Shown in pieces: positions 34,827-43,723 of a DNA stretch of 64,000 bases. The DNA comes from JBFLYO01 sp040756745 (GTDB lineage: Bacteria; Bacteroidota; Ignavibacteria; UBA10030; UBA6906). A program made the translations under genes and the position numbers. The stretch lies in contig JBFLYO010000017.1 of the NCBI GenBank assembly GCA_040756745.1, forward strand, positions 1 to 64,000, read 5' to 3'. Every line of letters starts with the position of its first letter. Position 1 is the first letter of the stretch. The notes beneath the pieces are model-generated. The model saw only the letters and a program-made list of their open reading frames with translations, made no database searches and was not told the DNA's origin.

Positions 34827-37800
34827 TTACTTCTGAGAAACGACTTTCCATTTGCCGTCAACCGGTGCCAGCGACCAGAGCCGGGCGTTCTCAACACGCT
34901 GCGTCGTATTGGCGGCCTTATTAAAGAACGACATCTTCACCTTGAAGCTCACACGGGCGTTTTCGCCACCCAGATCCATCTCAATGTTGTCGATCGACAC
35001 TTTCCGGTCTTCCGATGCGCCGAAGAATGCCGACCACTCGTTTTGTCGGTCCCCGGGGAGACTCAGGAGTCCTGTCAGGCCTGAGAGATCACCCTGCTCG
35101 AGAGTCTCGCGGTACAGGTCGAGCATGCGCTGGATTTCGTTGCGGGCGCCTTCGCGATCCGTCTTCTCTTTTGCCGGAACAGCTTTCAGTTCGGCCTCGC
35201 GCTTGGGAGCCTCAGCGATGGGCTGTGCCTTCTCACGAGCTGTGGCGATCTCCCCCGCGGACGACGCGAAGAGGTTCACGGCTTTGGTGAACGCATCGCG
35301 CGCCCCACGGTAGTCGTTTGAAGCATACATGCGGTTTCCCTCGGCCTCCGCACTGAGCGCAGCCCGGTAGCTTGTGCTTGCCTGCTTTTCCCGGTCGGCC
35401 CCCTGGAGCCCCTGCTTTGCGCGGGACATCTCCGACCTCTGACTGTCGGCGTCCTTCTTCAGCTGGGCAAGCGCTCCGGCGTCGCTCAGGGCTTTGCGGT
35501 ACGCCATCCGTGCGTTGGCAAAGTCGTCACGAGCCGTCAGCAGGTCCTCCCGCCGGTCTGACTTCACCAGCCTCTCTCCGCGCCGTTCCAGGTCGGATGC
35601 TTCCCTGTAGGGCCCAGGAGCGAAGGTTCTGCTCGCTGCCCTGTCGGCTGCGGACTTGTCCGCAAGCATCTCTGTGCGCGCATTCATGACCAGCGACCGG
35701 AGTTCGCCGAGCGTGCTTGCTGCGGCCGCCTCGTTGCGCTTGGCTTCGCTGATCGCGTCAGCGAAGAGCGACTCTGCCCGCCCATACGAATCCCGGGCGG
35801 TGATGAAATGCCCGCGGGCAAGCGCTGCATCCCCTTCCTGCTCCGTCGTGAGCGCCGTCCGGTAGGTGTCGCCAGCAAACTGCTCCGCCTTCGCCTCGGC
35901 GGCGAGCCCTTTCCGGTTCAGCATCCCCTGGCGGGCAATGGCAACCATTCCGGTGGAGTCCGCACCTGCCTGCGTGCCGGTGCGCTCGGGTTGTCCCGCC
36001 AGGTCAGTCGGCCCGCTCATCAGCATCATGGTCACCACGCCGGCACCAAGCAGGAAGATCGCCGAGGCCGCGAGCAGATAGACACGTTTGCGTCGGGCAG
36101 CCTGCACGCGCGGAACCGGCGTTACCGCCTTCTCGCGCTTCGTTTCATGGGAGCGCTCACGCTCGACGCGTTTCAACCCGCGCTGGGCGTCCTTATTCTC
36201 CGGGTCGATCTCCAGGAGCCGGCGATAACACTGCTCGGCCTCCGCCAGTTTTTGATGCTTGATGTAGAATGCAGCGTCGGCCGCCAGCTTGTCCCGCTCC
36301 TCCTCCTGTTCGATGCGACGCTGCACTTCCTTGAGGAGGTCCGCCGCTTCCGTATAGTGGGGCTTCAGCTCTGCGACCTCGAGGAGGATCAGCCGTGCGT
36401 CCCGCAACTTCCCCTTTGCCACAAGACTGCGGGCCTGCAGTACAAAGGCGTCGATCTGATCAGCCGCGGCCGCTTTCCTGGCGCTTTCGTCGCGCAACTG
36501 GAGGACCCGCGCATCGTCAGGGGCAAGCTTGAGCGCAGCCTCAAAGCGGGAGAGCGCCTCCCCGTATTCTTTCCGTTTGAAATAGATTTCCCCATTTTCG
36601 ACGAGACGCGTCAGCTCCGCAGAGCGGGCCAGGCCAAGCGCTTTCGGCCGGCCGACGTCGCCCTGGATCACTTCAAGCGCCTCCAGCATTTCCCGCATCG
36701 ATTCGAAGCGCTCATTCGGCTCCTTTTTCAACGCGCGCGCAATGAGGACATCGAGCCCGGCAGGGAGTCCGGGCCGTACCTGTGTGAGCAGCGCGGGCTC
36801 TTCGTTGACAATCGAATACATGACCGCCGTTTCATGCTCACCCATGAACGGAAGCTTGCCGGTCAGGACTTCGTACAGCAGGACGCCAAGCGACCAGATA
36901 TCCGTGCGGTGATCCTGATCCAGGCCCTTGACCTGCTCCGGCGACATGAACGGCACGGTCCCCATGGCAGATCCTATCCTGGTGATGCGCGTCGCACCGG
37001 AGAGCTTGGCAAGTCCGAAGTCGACGATCTTCACCTGCCCATCGTTCGTGATGATGATGTTCGCGGGTTTGATGTCCCGGTGGACGATGCCGTGTTCATG
37101 CGCCTTCGCGAGGCCGCGGGCGATGCGGACGACAATATCGAGCGCTACGTTCAGCTCCAACGGCCCGGCGAGGATCTTCTTGCTCAGATTTTCCCCGCCA
37201 TAGTACGCCATACAGATGAAGATCAGCCCGTCTTCGGTCTCGCTGATCTCATGGATCGCGCAGATGTTCGGGTGATCGAGCGAAGATGCCGCCTGTGCTT
37301 CCTTGAGGAACCGCTTCTTCGCCACGGGATCCCGCGTTCTGTCCGGCGGGAGGAACTTCAGCGCGACCAGCCGTTTCAGGGTAAGGTCCTCTGCCTTATA
37401 CACCACACCCATCCCGCCACCGCCGATCTTCTCGAGGATCTGGAAATGGGCGATCACTTCGCCGACAATATTGCCCGTCAGCACCCGAAGGGTCGAGGAT
37501 TCCTTGTGTTCTTCGCTCAGTTTCCGGATGGAAAACTTCGCGATTTCGTTGTCCGGGTCGAGATCGAGGACCTCGTTGAATTTGACGGTGGCTTCCTCGA
37601 AGCGCCGCTGCTCGGAGAGCCGCTCCCCTTCCGTCAACAGCTTCTTGATGTTCCTGGTCTGCGAGACCCTGTCTAATATTGCTTCGACATCACGAAGCAC
37701 GAGGAGACAATCCGGGTAGCGGTCCGCGGGATCTTTCTCGAGGCACCGACTCAGTACGCGCTGCAGATCGGTGGTCAGCCCGCTTTCCTCCAGTTGAATC

Positions 37801-38513
37801 GGATCCGGCTGTTCGTGGAGGATCTTGTACATGACCGTCGTATCGTTGCCGGTGAAGGGCTTCTTGTAGGTGAGAAGCTCGTAGAACACCACGCCGAACG
37901 AGAAGATGTCAGCGCGCTTGTCCACCGGATCCCCCTTCACCTGCTCCGGGGACATGTACCAGGGTGTGCCGATGCGCATCCCGATCCTCGTGAGGACAGG
38001 TTCGGTCTCGACCTCCATAGCCACAGCTGCCGCCAGGTACGGCTTGGCGATCCCGAAATCCATGATCTTGATCCGCCCGTCGGCGAGCACCTTGATGTTT
38101 TCCGGCTTGATGTCCCGGTGCACGATCATGTTGGAGTGCGCGTACTGGAGGCCGCGGCAGATCTGGCGGGCGTAGTTCAACTTCTCGCGGAGCGGCAGCG
38201 CCTCTTTGCCGTCGATGATCGAGCGGAGGTCCTTCCCCGGTAGGTACTCCATCACGATATAGGTCTTTCCCTCGACCTCGCCGAAGTCATGGATGACGGT
38301 GATGTTCTCGTGGGAGAGTTTCCCCGCCGTCCGGGCCTCGCGGAGAAACCGTGCTTTCGTTTCCTGCGCCTCAAGGGTCTTCTCCAGGATCACCTTGATC
38401 GCAACTTCCCGGTCCATGAGTGGATCAAAGGCGCGATAGACCACGCCCATCCCCCCGCGTCCGAGGACTTCACGCAATTCGTATTTTCCCAGTCGCTCCA
38501 TGACTGCGTTCAC
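34827..38513 (-). CDS. Tandem dual serine/threonine protein kinase with TPR, membrane anchor and NTF2-like tail
   Basis: A 1228-residue protein with two complete Hanks-type kinase domains. Kinase 1 spans about 11-280: GRGGMG loop, Lys40, HRD at 132-134, DFG at 152, SPE at 188. Kinase 2 spans about 357-615: GGGGMG loop, Lys386, HRD at 478-480, DFG at 498. A TPR-like link lies at about 300-335, and more TPRs at about 635-780. One membrane helix (811-833) follows, then an alanine-rich outer part (840-1110) with three similar segments of the form Y..AL..E..G......A...F..A, and a C-terminal NTF2/SnoaL-like domain (about 1125-1228). Both kinase domains keep all catalytic residues. The first codon may be GTG 38513 or ATG 38501. 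Confidence 0.93.
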   Translation of the reverse strand: MNAVMERLGKYELREVLGRGGMGVVYRAFDPLMDREVAIKVILEKTLEAQETKARFLREARTAGKLSHENITVIHDFGEVEGKTYIVMEYLPGKDLRSIIDGKEALPLREKLNYARQICRGLQYAHSNMIVHRDIKPENIKVLADGRIKIMDFGIAKPYLAAAVAMEVETEPVLTRIGMRIGTPWYMSPEQVKGDPVDKRADIFSFGVVFYELLTYKKPFTGNDTTVMYKILHEQPDPIQLEESGLTTDLQRVLSRCLEKDPADRYPDCLLVLRDVEAILDRVSQTRNIKKLLTEGERLSEQRRFEEATVKFNEVLDLDPDNEIAKFSIRKLSEEHKESSTLRVLTGNIVGEVIAHFQILEKIGGGGMGVVYKAEDLTLKRLVALKFLPPDRTRDPVAKKRFLKEAQAASSLDHPNICAIHEISETEDGLIFICMAYYGGENLSKKILAGPLELNVALDIVVRIARGLAKAHEHGIVHRDIKPANIIITNDGQVKIVDFGLAKLSGATRITRIGSAMGTVPFMSPEQVKGLDQDHRTDIWSLGVLLYEVLTGKLPFMGEHETAVMYSIVNEEPALLTQVRPGLPAGLDVLIARALKKEPNERFESMREMLEALEVIQGDVGRPKALGLARSAELTRLVENGEIYFKRKEYGEALSRFEAALKLAPDDARVLQLRDESARKAAAADQIDAFVLQARSLVAKGKLRDARLILLEVAELKPHYTEAADLLKEVQRRIEQEEERDKLAADAAFYIKHQKLAEAEQCYRRLLEIDPENKDAQRGLKRVERERSHETKREKAVTPVPRVQAARRKRVYLLAASAIFLLGAGVVTMMLMSGPTDLAGQPERTGTQAGADSTGMVAIARQGMLNRKGLAAEAKAEQFAGDTYRTALTTEQEGDAALARGHFITARDSYGRAESLFADAISEAKRNEAAAASTLGELRSLVMNARTEMLADKSAADRAASRTFAPGPYREASDLERRGERLVKSDRREDLLTARDDFANARMAYRKALSDAGALAQLKKDADSQRSEMSRAKQGLQGADREKQASTSYRAALSAEAEGNRMYASNDYRGARDAFTKAVNLFASSAGEIATAREKAQPIAEAPKREAELKAVPAKEKTDREGARNEIQRMLDLYRETLEQGDLSGLTGLLSLPGDRQNEWSAFFGASEDRKVSIDNIEMDLGGENARVSFKVKMSFFNKAANTTQRVENARLWSLAPVDGKWKVVSQK

Positions 38514-38907
38514 CTCTTCCCTGCCAAGTTACAAAGCGCCATCCATCAGTTGTGCAAGCGGAGATTCACCGCGCGGAGCACCACGCGACGTTGAGCGTGA
38601 CCGTGCCGCGATGAATCGGATGTGAACTGGTGTGGATCATCCAAGAACTGTCGTGTCCCGGAAGAGTCCCGGGAAGCAGGGAGGAACAGCAAGGGGAAGA
38701 AGTAAGAGACGGGAGCGGGCCTCTACGCGCAGTCGAGCGTTTCTCGAACGTCATGGTCGTGGAGCGCACCATCGTCCCGAAGTAGGGGGGTGGATGAATT
38801 ATGGAAAGAACGGAGTACCGATGGGGAAATGTATTGAGAGCGGAAGCAAAAGTCAAATGAACTGACAGATATTTGGCGAACCTCTTACCAGTGATTCGTC
38901 AAATGAA
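38514..38907. other. Intergenic stretch between the dual kinase and the cytochrome b gene
   Basis: A 394-bp gap. Short open frames exist on both strands but have no family features, no clear ribosome binding sites and a skewed composition; I do not regard them as genes. The kinase promoter should lie here; TTGCAC...TGTAAC near its start is a weak candidate. No repeat or RNA element was recognised. Confidence 0.5.
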
Positions 38908-39543
38908 TTATGTCGGCAATTTTTTGCGGATACGTTTCCAACCTGTGACGATAGCGAAAAGATTCGACCACCCCGAGAAGAATACCAGACAGAGGTGACC
39001 AACGAAGAACATCACCAGAATCGTCGTGAAGACGAAATGCCAGACCCGGGCCGTGTCGTATCCGCCGAAGATGGACGCGATACTGCTGAACTGCACCGGC
39101 CAGTACAGTGAGATCCCGCTGAACAGAGAGCCCGCCGCTGCGAGAGGGATGACCGTGTAGGCAAGTTTTTGCAGGGCATTGTACTTCCCGGAGAGGGGAC
39201 GTTCCTTCTGCAATCGGAGGTAATAACGAATCATCGGCAGAACACCTGAGGCGTCCGATTTCCGAAAGAGGGTTGTCTTGCGGCCGTGCCGGCTTGCCAC
39301 ATTGAAGAACACCCAGACGATGCCGTTCAGCACGAACAACCACATTGCGAAGAAGTGCCACATGCGTGCCCCCGCCAGCCATCCTCCGAGCGTGACCTCG
39401 GCCGGAAATTCGAAATCCCAGATTGGGCTCGCATTGTAGATCCGCAGACCGCTGCTCACCATGAGCCCCAGTGCTACCACGTTGACCGCATGGGTGATCC
39501 TGATGACAAGCGGATGCTGGTATTCCCTCTCGGGTTCAGACAT
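38908..39543 (-). CDS. Cytochrome b561/Ni-Fe-hydrogenase-type b cytochrome subunit
   Basis: A 211-residue membrane protein with four hydrophobic segments. Histidines sit at the expected heme-ligand places: RITHAVNVVALG in helix 1, ARMWHFFAMWLF in helix 2, ARVWHFVFTTILV in helix 3 and FFVGHLCLVFF in helix 4. This is the di-heme b-type cytochrome family serving thiosulfate reductase, formate dehydrogenase or YedZ-like systems. It lies downstream of a molybdopterin oxidoreductase and a small lipoprotein on the same strand and probably exchanges their electrons with the quinone pool. Confidence 0.87.
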   Translation of the reverse strand: MSEPEREYQHPLVIRITHAVNVVALGLMVSSGLRIYNASPIWDFEFPAEVTLGGWLAGARMWHFFAMWLFVLNGIVWVFFNVASRHGRKTTLFRKSDASGVLPMIRYYLRLQKERPLSGKYNALQKLAYTVIPLAAAGSLFSGISLYWPVQFSSIASIFGGYDTARVWHFVFTTILVMFFVGHLCLVFFSGWSNLFAIVTGWKRIRKKLPT

Positions 39544-39607
39544 ACTTAGTGCGGTTCCAATTGAATCGTTTGACGGAAGGAAGTGGTTTTATGTTGTTGG
39601 TAGGGCA

Positions 39608-39838
39608 CTAGATCGAATCCGGATGACACAATGGGCAGGGGGTGAGCTTCTTCGCCTTCGCGTCCTCGAGCGTCACCATCACGGTCCGCGCCATGTTGAC
39701 GGGCGGACAGGTAGGACGGTGATACGAATGTGTCCGCTCAATGGCGACGACCGCACGAGGGGACGAGCGTGAACAGCCGGAAATCGCCGCAATCCCGAGC
39801 AGGACACGTACGGCGACAGTCGCGCGTCGCATCGGCAT
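39608..39838 (-). CDS. Mini-lipoprotein with CxxCH or Ada-like zinc motif
   Basis: A 76-residue protein. The signal RVLLGIAAISGC carries a lipobox with the lipidated Cys about residue 22. The mature part of about 55 residues contains YHRPTCPPVNMA and ends TPCPLCHPDSI. Two readings are possible: CPLCH is a canonical CxxCH heme-c attachment site, while the pattern H-x3-C ... A-x3-L-x-PCxxCxP also matches the small Ada-like zinc-binding module. It starts 3 bp after the stop of the molybdenum enzyme gene, so it is cotranscribed with it. Function not established. Confidence 0.75.
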   Translation of the reverse strand: MPMRRATVAVRVLLGIAAISGCSRSSPRAVVAIERTHSYHRPTCPPVNMARTVMVTLEDAKAKKLTPCPLCHPDSI

Positions 39839-39841
39839 GAT

Positions 39842-40558
39842 TCAGATTCCTGCAAACCAGTCGTACCCCTGGTCTTCCCAATAGCCGCCGGGGTTTTCGT
39901 TTGTCACGATCAGCGCCTGTACCCACTTGGCGCTCTTGTACCCGAGTTTTGTCGGGATGACAACCCGCAGCGGCGCCCCGTGAGGTATGTCGAGGGGTTT
40001 CCCGTACGCCTCGTAGCAAAGCAGTGTCTGCGGATGCAGCGCGCTGGGCATATCGTACGACGTCGTGTAGTCGTCGGCGCACGCGACGCCAAGGTATTTC
40101 GCTTCCCGATCGGCACCGACCAGCGCAAGGAAATCCCTGAGCGGGGCTCCCCCCCACTTCGGGATCATGCTCCACCCTTCGACGCAGCAATGGCGGGTGT
40201 TCATAACGTACTTTGGGAGCGCGCGGATCTGTTCCATCGTGTACACACCCGGCCGCTCCACCATCCCTCCGACCCGAAGCGTCCACCCCGCCGCTTCGAT
40301 GTCAGGGTACTCTGCATCCTTCCCGTTCACCCTGAATCCCTCTTCCGGCGTCAGCTCGCTGTCCGCATACTCAGGGGCGAGTTTCGACGGATCGAAGACT
40401 TTCGACTGTACCCAGTCGTTGAATTTCTGGAATGAACGGAGAAAAGATTCGGTCTTCCCTTCCGGAGTGGCATCGCAGCCGGCGAGAAGGAGAAGCGGTG
40501 AGAGTTGGATTATTTTTCGGCGGCGGGGAGAGAACAGCGTTGGAAGAGGAGAGCCCAT
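39842..40558 (-). CDS. Molybdopterin-dependent oxidoreductase (sulfite oxidase/MsrP fold), Tat lipoprotein
   Basis: A 238-residue protein of the oxidoreductase molybdopterin-binding family. The N-terminus has SPRRRKIIQLSPLLLLAGC, a twin-arginine-like signal ending in a lipobox, so the folded Mo-enzyme is likely exported and lipid-anchored. The Mo-ligating cysteine lies in TRHCCVEGWS; PRGAPLR-type and KLGYKSAKWV and GYWEDQGYDWFAG motifs are typical of YedY/MsrP-like proteins. MsrP repairs oxidised methionines; SorT-like enzymes oxidise sulfite. The gene order Mo-enzyme, mini-lipoprotein, cytochrome b argues for a membrane electron-transfer unit. Confidence 0.88.
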   Translation of the reverse strand: MGSPLPTLFSPRRRKIIQLSPLLLLAGCDATPEGKTESFLRSFQKFNDWVQSKVFDPSKLAPEYADSELTPEEGFRVNGKDAEYPDIEAAGWTLRVGGMVERPGVYTMEQIRALPKYVMNTRHCCVEGWSMIPKWGGAPLRDFLALVGADREAKYLGVACADDYTTSYDMPSALHPQTLLCYEAYGKPLDIPHGAPLRVVIPTKLGYKSAKWVQALIVTNENPGGYWEDQGYDWFAGI

Positions 40559-40744
40559 GGCTGCAACTCTGGCTGAGGCGTCAATGAACAGGGAAAAATC
40601 GGTGCGGAAACGGTACCAAAATGAGTCCAGAATGTCAAGCGGTCAGACAATCCCCCGGATGGTCAGAAGGAAGTTACGATCTCTCGTGCATTTGTCTACC
40701 TGGAACCCTATATTCAACAGAACAATCCTGGCGCCCCTCTCCGC

Positions 40745-42322
40745 ATGAAATCCCCTCTCTGGCTGCTCCCGTTAGTTGCCGCGGCCGGATTCTCAAGCTG
40801 CTCGCGTGCGACTCACGCCGATCATTATTCCGCACTCGACCGCATCCGGGAGGAATCCGTCCGCCGCGACCTGTTTACTCTCGCCTCTGATTCGTTGAAA
40901 GGGAGAGATACCCCCAGCGCCGGCCTCGATTCGGCGGCGGTATATATCGCCCGTGCGTTTGCCAGGGACGGACTACGGCCGGTCAACGGTAGCTACTTCC
41001 AGGAGGTTCCCCTCTGCATCGTGAGCCTTGGCGAACCCAATGCTCTGAGTCTCCGGACCGGGAGCGAGGAGCGTGCGTTCGCGATCAAAACGGAGTTCAC
41101 GCCGTTCGACGTCACAGCAAGCAGGAGCGTCCGCGGGCGAGTGGTGTTTGCCGGATACGGCATCACGGCCCCGGAGCTCGGGTACGACGACTACGCAGGG
41201 CTCGACGTACGTGGAGCAGTCGTCTTCGTCCTCCGCCACGAGCCGGGCGAGGAGGATACAGCATCAGCGTTCATGGGGGCACTGCCGACAGACTACTCAT
41301 CGGTGGGAGCCAAGGTCCGGATCGCGATCGAACATGGCGCCGTCGGCGTCCTGGTGGCAACCGACCCTCTCAATCATGCGTCCCTTGCGCCGCGGGGATT
41401 TCCCTGGCCCTCTCTGTCACAGATCATTCCCAAAGATGCGCTTCCCCTGACCCTCGGTATGGAAGACAGCACCAGGCTCCCTGTCGTGCACGTTGGGGAT
41501 TCCGTGATCGTCCGGCTCTTCGGGAGCGTGGACTCGCTTCGTGCGCTCCAGCAGACCATCGACGCCCGGTTCCGCCCGCAATCTTTCCTTATCAGGGGAG
41601 CGGAAGCTGTTCTTCAGACGACAACGGAGGTGCGCACTCTGTCCGCACGCAACGTCGTCGGCTATTTGCCAGGAAGCGATCCGGTTGTGGGGCACGAGAC
41701 GGTAATTATCGGCGCGCATTACGACCACGTCGGCTATAAGAAAAACCATGCGCCGGGAGAGCGGTACATTTACAGCGGCGCGGACGACAACGCGTCGGGA
41801 ACCTGTGCCCTTCTCGGCGTCGCCACCGCCCTCGGCGGACTCCCTTCGCCTCCAAAGCGGAACATCCTGTGCATTGCGTTTGCGGGTGAGGAGAAGGGAC
41901 TCTTCGGGTCCGAATACTACGCACGGCGACCACTCTTTCCGCTCTCCACCACTGTCGCGATGCTGAACATGGACATGGTCGGCATGAATGCGGAAGACAC
42001 CCTCCTGCTGATCGGGACGCGGGGCAGTCCTGACCTGGCCCGGATCGCGCGGGAGGAGGTCGGCAGGATCGGGTTCGTCCTTGTGGACGATCAGCTTCGC
42101 GGGGGCGGGAGCGATCACATGAGTTTCATGAAACGGAACATCCCCAACCTGTTCTTCCACTCCGGCCTGGAACGGTACTACCATACGGTCAACGATCGGC
42201 CGGAAAACATCGATGTGCGAAAGGTGGCGCGCACGGCGCGTCTCGTGTTTCTGACCGCGCACCGTATCGCGAACGACACTCTGCGCTACCGATATATTCC
42301 TTCACCCGTATCGCTCTTCTAA
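40745..42322 (+). CDS. M28-family zinc aminopeptidase, lipoprotein
   Basis: A 525-residue peptidase. A signal with lipobox (AAAGFSSC) gives a lipid-anchored exported protein. A PA-type insert domain lies at about 115-290. The M28 catalytic core follows: IIGAHYDHVGY (zinc His and Asp), GADDNASGTCALLG (bridging Asp), FAGEEKGLFGSEYY (catalytic Glu and zinc Glu), LNMDMVG (zinc Asp) and GGGSDHMSF (zinc His). It releases N-terminal amino acids from peptides outside the inner membrane. Divergent from the molybdoenzyme gene. Confidence 0.94.
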   Translation: MKSPLWLLPLVAAAGFSSCSRATHADHYSALDRIREESVRRDLFTLASDSLKGRDTPSAGLDSAAVYIARAFARDGLRPVNGSYFQEVPLCIVSLGEPNALSLRTGSEERAFAIKTEFTPFDVTASRSVRGRVVFAGYGITAPELGYDDYAGLDVRGAVVFVLRHEPGEEDTASAFMGALPTDYSSVGAKVRIAIEHGAVGVLVATDPLNHASLAPRGFPWPSLSQIIPKDALPLTLGMEDSTRLPVVHVGDSVIVRLFGSVDSLRALQQTIDARFRPQSFLIRGAEAVLQTTTEVRTLSARNVVGYLPGSDPVVGHETVIIGAHYDHVGYKKNHAPGERYIYSGADDNASGTCALLGVATALGGLPSPPKRNILCIAFAGEEKGLFGSEYYARRPLFPLSTTVAMLNMDMVGMNAEDTLLLIGTRGSPDLARIAREEVGRIGFVLVDDQLRGGGSDHMSFMKRNIPNLFFHSGLERYYHTVNDRPENIDVRKVARTARLVFLTAHRIANDTLRYRYIPSPVSLF

Positions 42323-42342
42323 CCTGACAAGGAGGTTCATCC

Positions 42343-43188
42343 ATGCGCCTGCCGACCGCTGCCATCCTCGCCGCCGTCTGTGCGTTGTGTACTGTGCCCG
42401 GCACAACATCCGGGCAGGAACAGTATTCACTCCATTACGCCTTCGAGAAGGGAAAAGTCTATCGTTTCCACGACACCATCGCGGTGAAATCGACGCAGGA
42501 GATGATGGGGCAGGAGATGAAGACCACGTCGAACGTGTTTTCCACGACCAAGCTCGTGGCGTCTGACGTTGCGGCAAACGGCACGGCAGTCCTGATGGTG
42601 TCACCCGAAGCGATGAGCCTTAACATCCGTTCCGCCCGGGGGGACACCACGATCACTCCAATCGAGGTGCTCGGCAAGCGGAGCCGGGTCACGGTTTCCC
42701 GGCTCGGGCATGTCAGCGCTCGCGAGGTCGTCGATACGGTGAAGTTGACCGGCATCGCGGCGAGGACCGGACAGCGCGAACTTATGCGCTTCCATGTCTT
42801 CTCGGAACATCCGGTGAACGTCGGGGGGACCTGGACATCGACCCAGCCGGATACCTCAGAGGCCATGGGCTCGAAGATCGTTACCGTGGGGACCATCGAC
42901 TACACCGTCGTTGGCAAAGAACTACGGGGCGGAAAGGAATGCCTGAAGATCAGCTTCAAACGGAAGGCAACGATCGCGGGGAAGGGGATGATGATGGGAA
43001 ACGAGTTCTTCCTCGAAGGAACCGGGACGGGCGGCGGACTTGTTTTCATCGACCCGGCAACGGGCTTCCCGCTGTCGGAAGAATCCACGATGGATATGGA
43101 AACCACTGTAGCGCTGACCGGCCAGCAGAACATGACGATCCCCAGCTCACAGTCGGTCACCAGTCGGAGAGCGTTTGTCGTCGAGTAA
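42343..43188 (+). CDS. Secreted protein of unknown function (DUF6263-like)
   Basis: A 281-residue protein with a signal peptide (MRLPTAAILAAVCALCTVPGTTSG). The mature part starts YSLHYAFEKGKVYRFHDTIAVKSTQEMMGQEM and is rich in beta-strand patterns, resembling the DUF6263 type of exported proteins of Bacteroidota-like bacteria. A good Shine-Dalgarno (aaggaggttcatcc) precedes the ATG. It follows the M28 peptidase by 20 bp and is likely cotranscribed. Confidence 0.75.
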   Translation: MRLPTAAILAAVCALCTVPGTTSGQEQYSLHYAFEKGKVYRFHDTIAVKSTQEMMGQEMKTTSNVFSTTKLVASDVAANGTAVLMVSPEAMSLNIRSARGDTTITPIEVLGKRSRVTVSRLGHVSAREVVDTVKLTGIAARTGQRELMRFHVFSEHPVNVGGTWTSTQPDTSEAMGSKIVTVGTIDYTVVGKELRGGKECLKISFKRKATIAGKGMMMGNEFFLEGTGTGGGLVFIDPATGFPLSEESTMDMETTVALTGQQNMTIPSSQSVTSRRAFVVE

Positions 43189-43288
43189 CGTATCGCTCAA
43201 CTGGTCACAGTTGAGGTGGCTTGTCCTTATCCCCCTCCTGATGGGACAGGCCGATGGCGGCGTGCCTGAGTCGGAATTCGCCGGCCGC

Positions 43289-43579
43289 ATGACACATGGC
43301 GTGTCGCATCATCTCGGCCTGGACGCGCATGACGCGGGGGGATACGACACGCTGAAGGCCGGCATGGTGATCACTGTCGAGCCCGGCGTATACATCCCGT
43401 CACCCGACACGGCCTTTGCACCGTCACTCCGCGGCTACGGTATCAGGATCGAGGACGACGTTCTGGTCAGCGATACGGGCGCCGTCGTCCTCTCCTCGGA
43501 GATTCCCAAGTCGGTCAAAGCGATCGAGGACCTGATGAAACGGCGGAAGGGCCAAGGAGTACGGCAGAGGCTCCGATGA
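43289..43579 (+). pseudogene. pepP: C-terminal remnant of an M24 Xaa-Pro aminopeptidase
   Basis: About 96 residues matching the end of PepP/M24 enzymes: MTHGVSHHLGLDAHDAGGYDT (catalytic His region), LKAGMVITVEPGVYIP (metal Glu) and GYGIRIEDDVLVSDTGAVVLSS (second metal Glu), ending with SVKAIEDLMK. The N-terminal three quarters, including the two metal-binding aspartates, are missing. The open frame extends left only through an unrelated stretch overlapping the end of the previous gene, with a TTG as its only start. An intact PepP is around 430 residues, so this is a decayed gene. Confidence 0.8.
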
Positions 43580-43723
43580 GGTTGCGGTCCTCCTCGGACA
43601 GAGCTTCACCGAACTCGATGGGAGAAGGTTGAAGTCAGCGTGGTCTATTCAAGGGAGCGGGTGGCGTCGTTGCGTCAACAGTGCCGGCCGGCATATCCGG
43701 AATCCCCCGTCATGCTCAAATTG

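Noticed and set aside
35808..37676. Long open frame antisense to the dual kinase
   Set aside because: Shadow of the GC-rich kinase gene; no domain recognised.
38566..38865. Two short open frames in the gap before the dual kinase
   Set aside because: No ribosome binding sites, no family features, and both strands open over the same DNA.
40690..40740. Promoter for the M28 peptidase (TATATT near 40711)
   Set aside because: No matching -35 hexamer at 16-18 bp; left out of the features.
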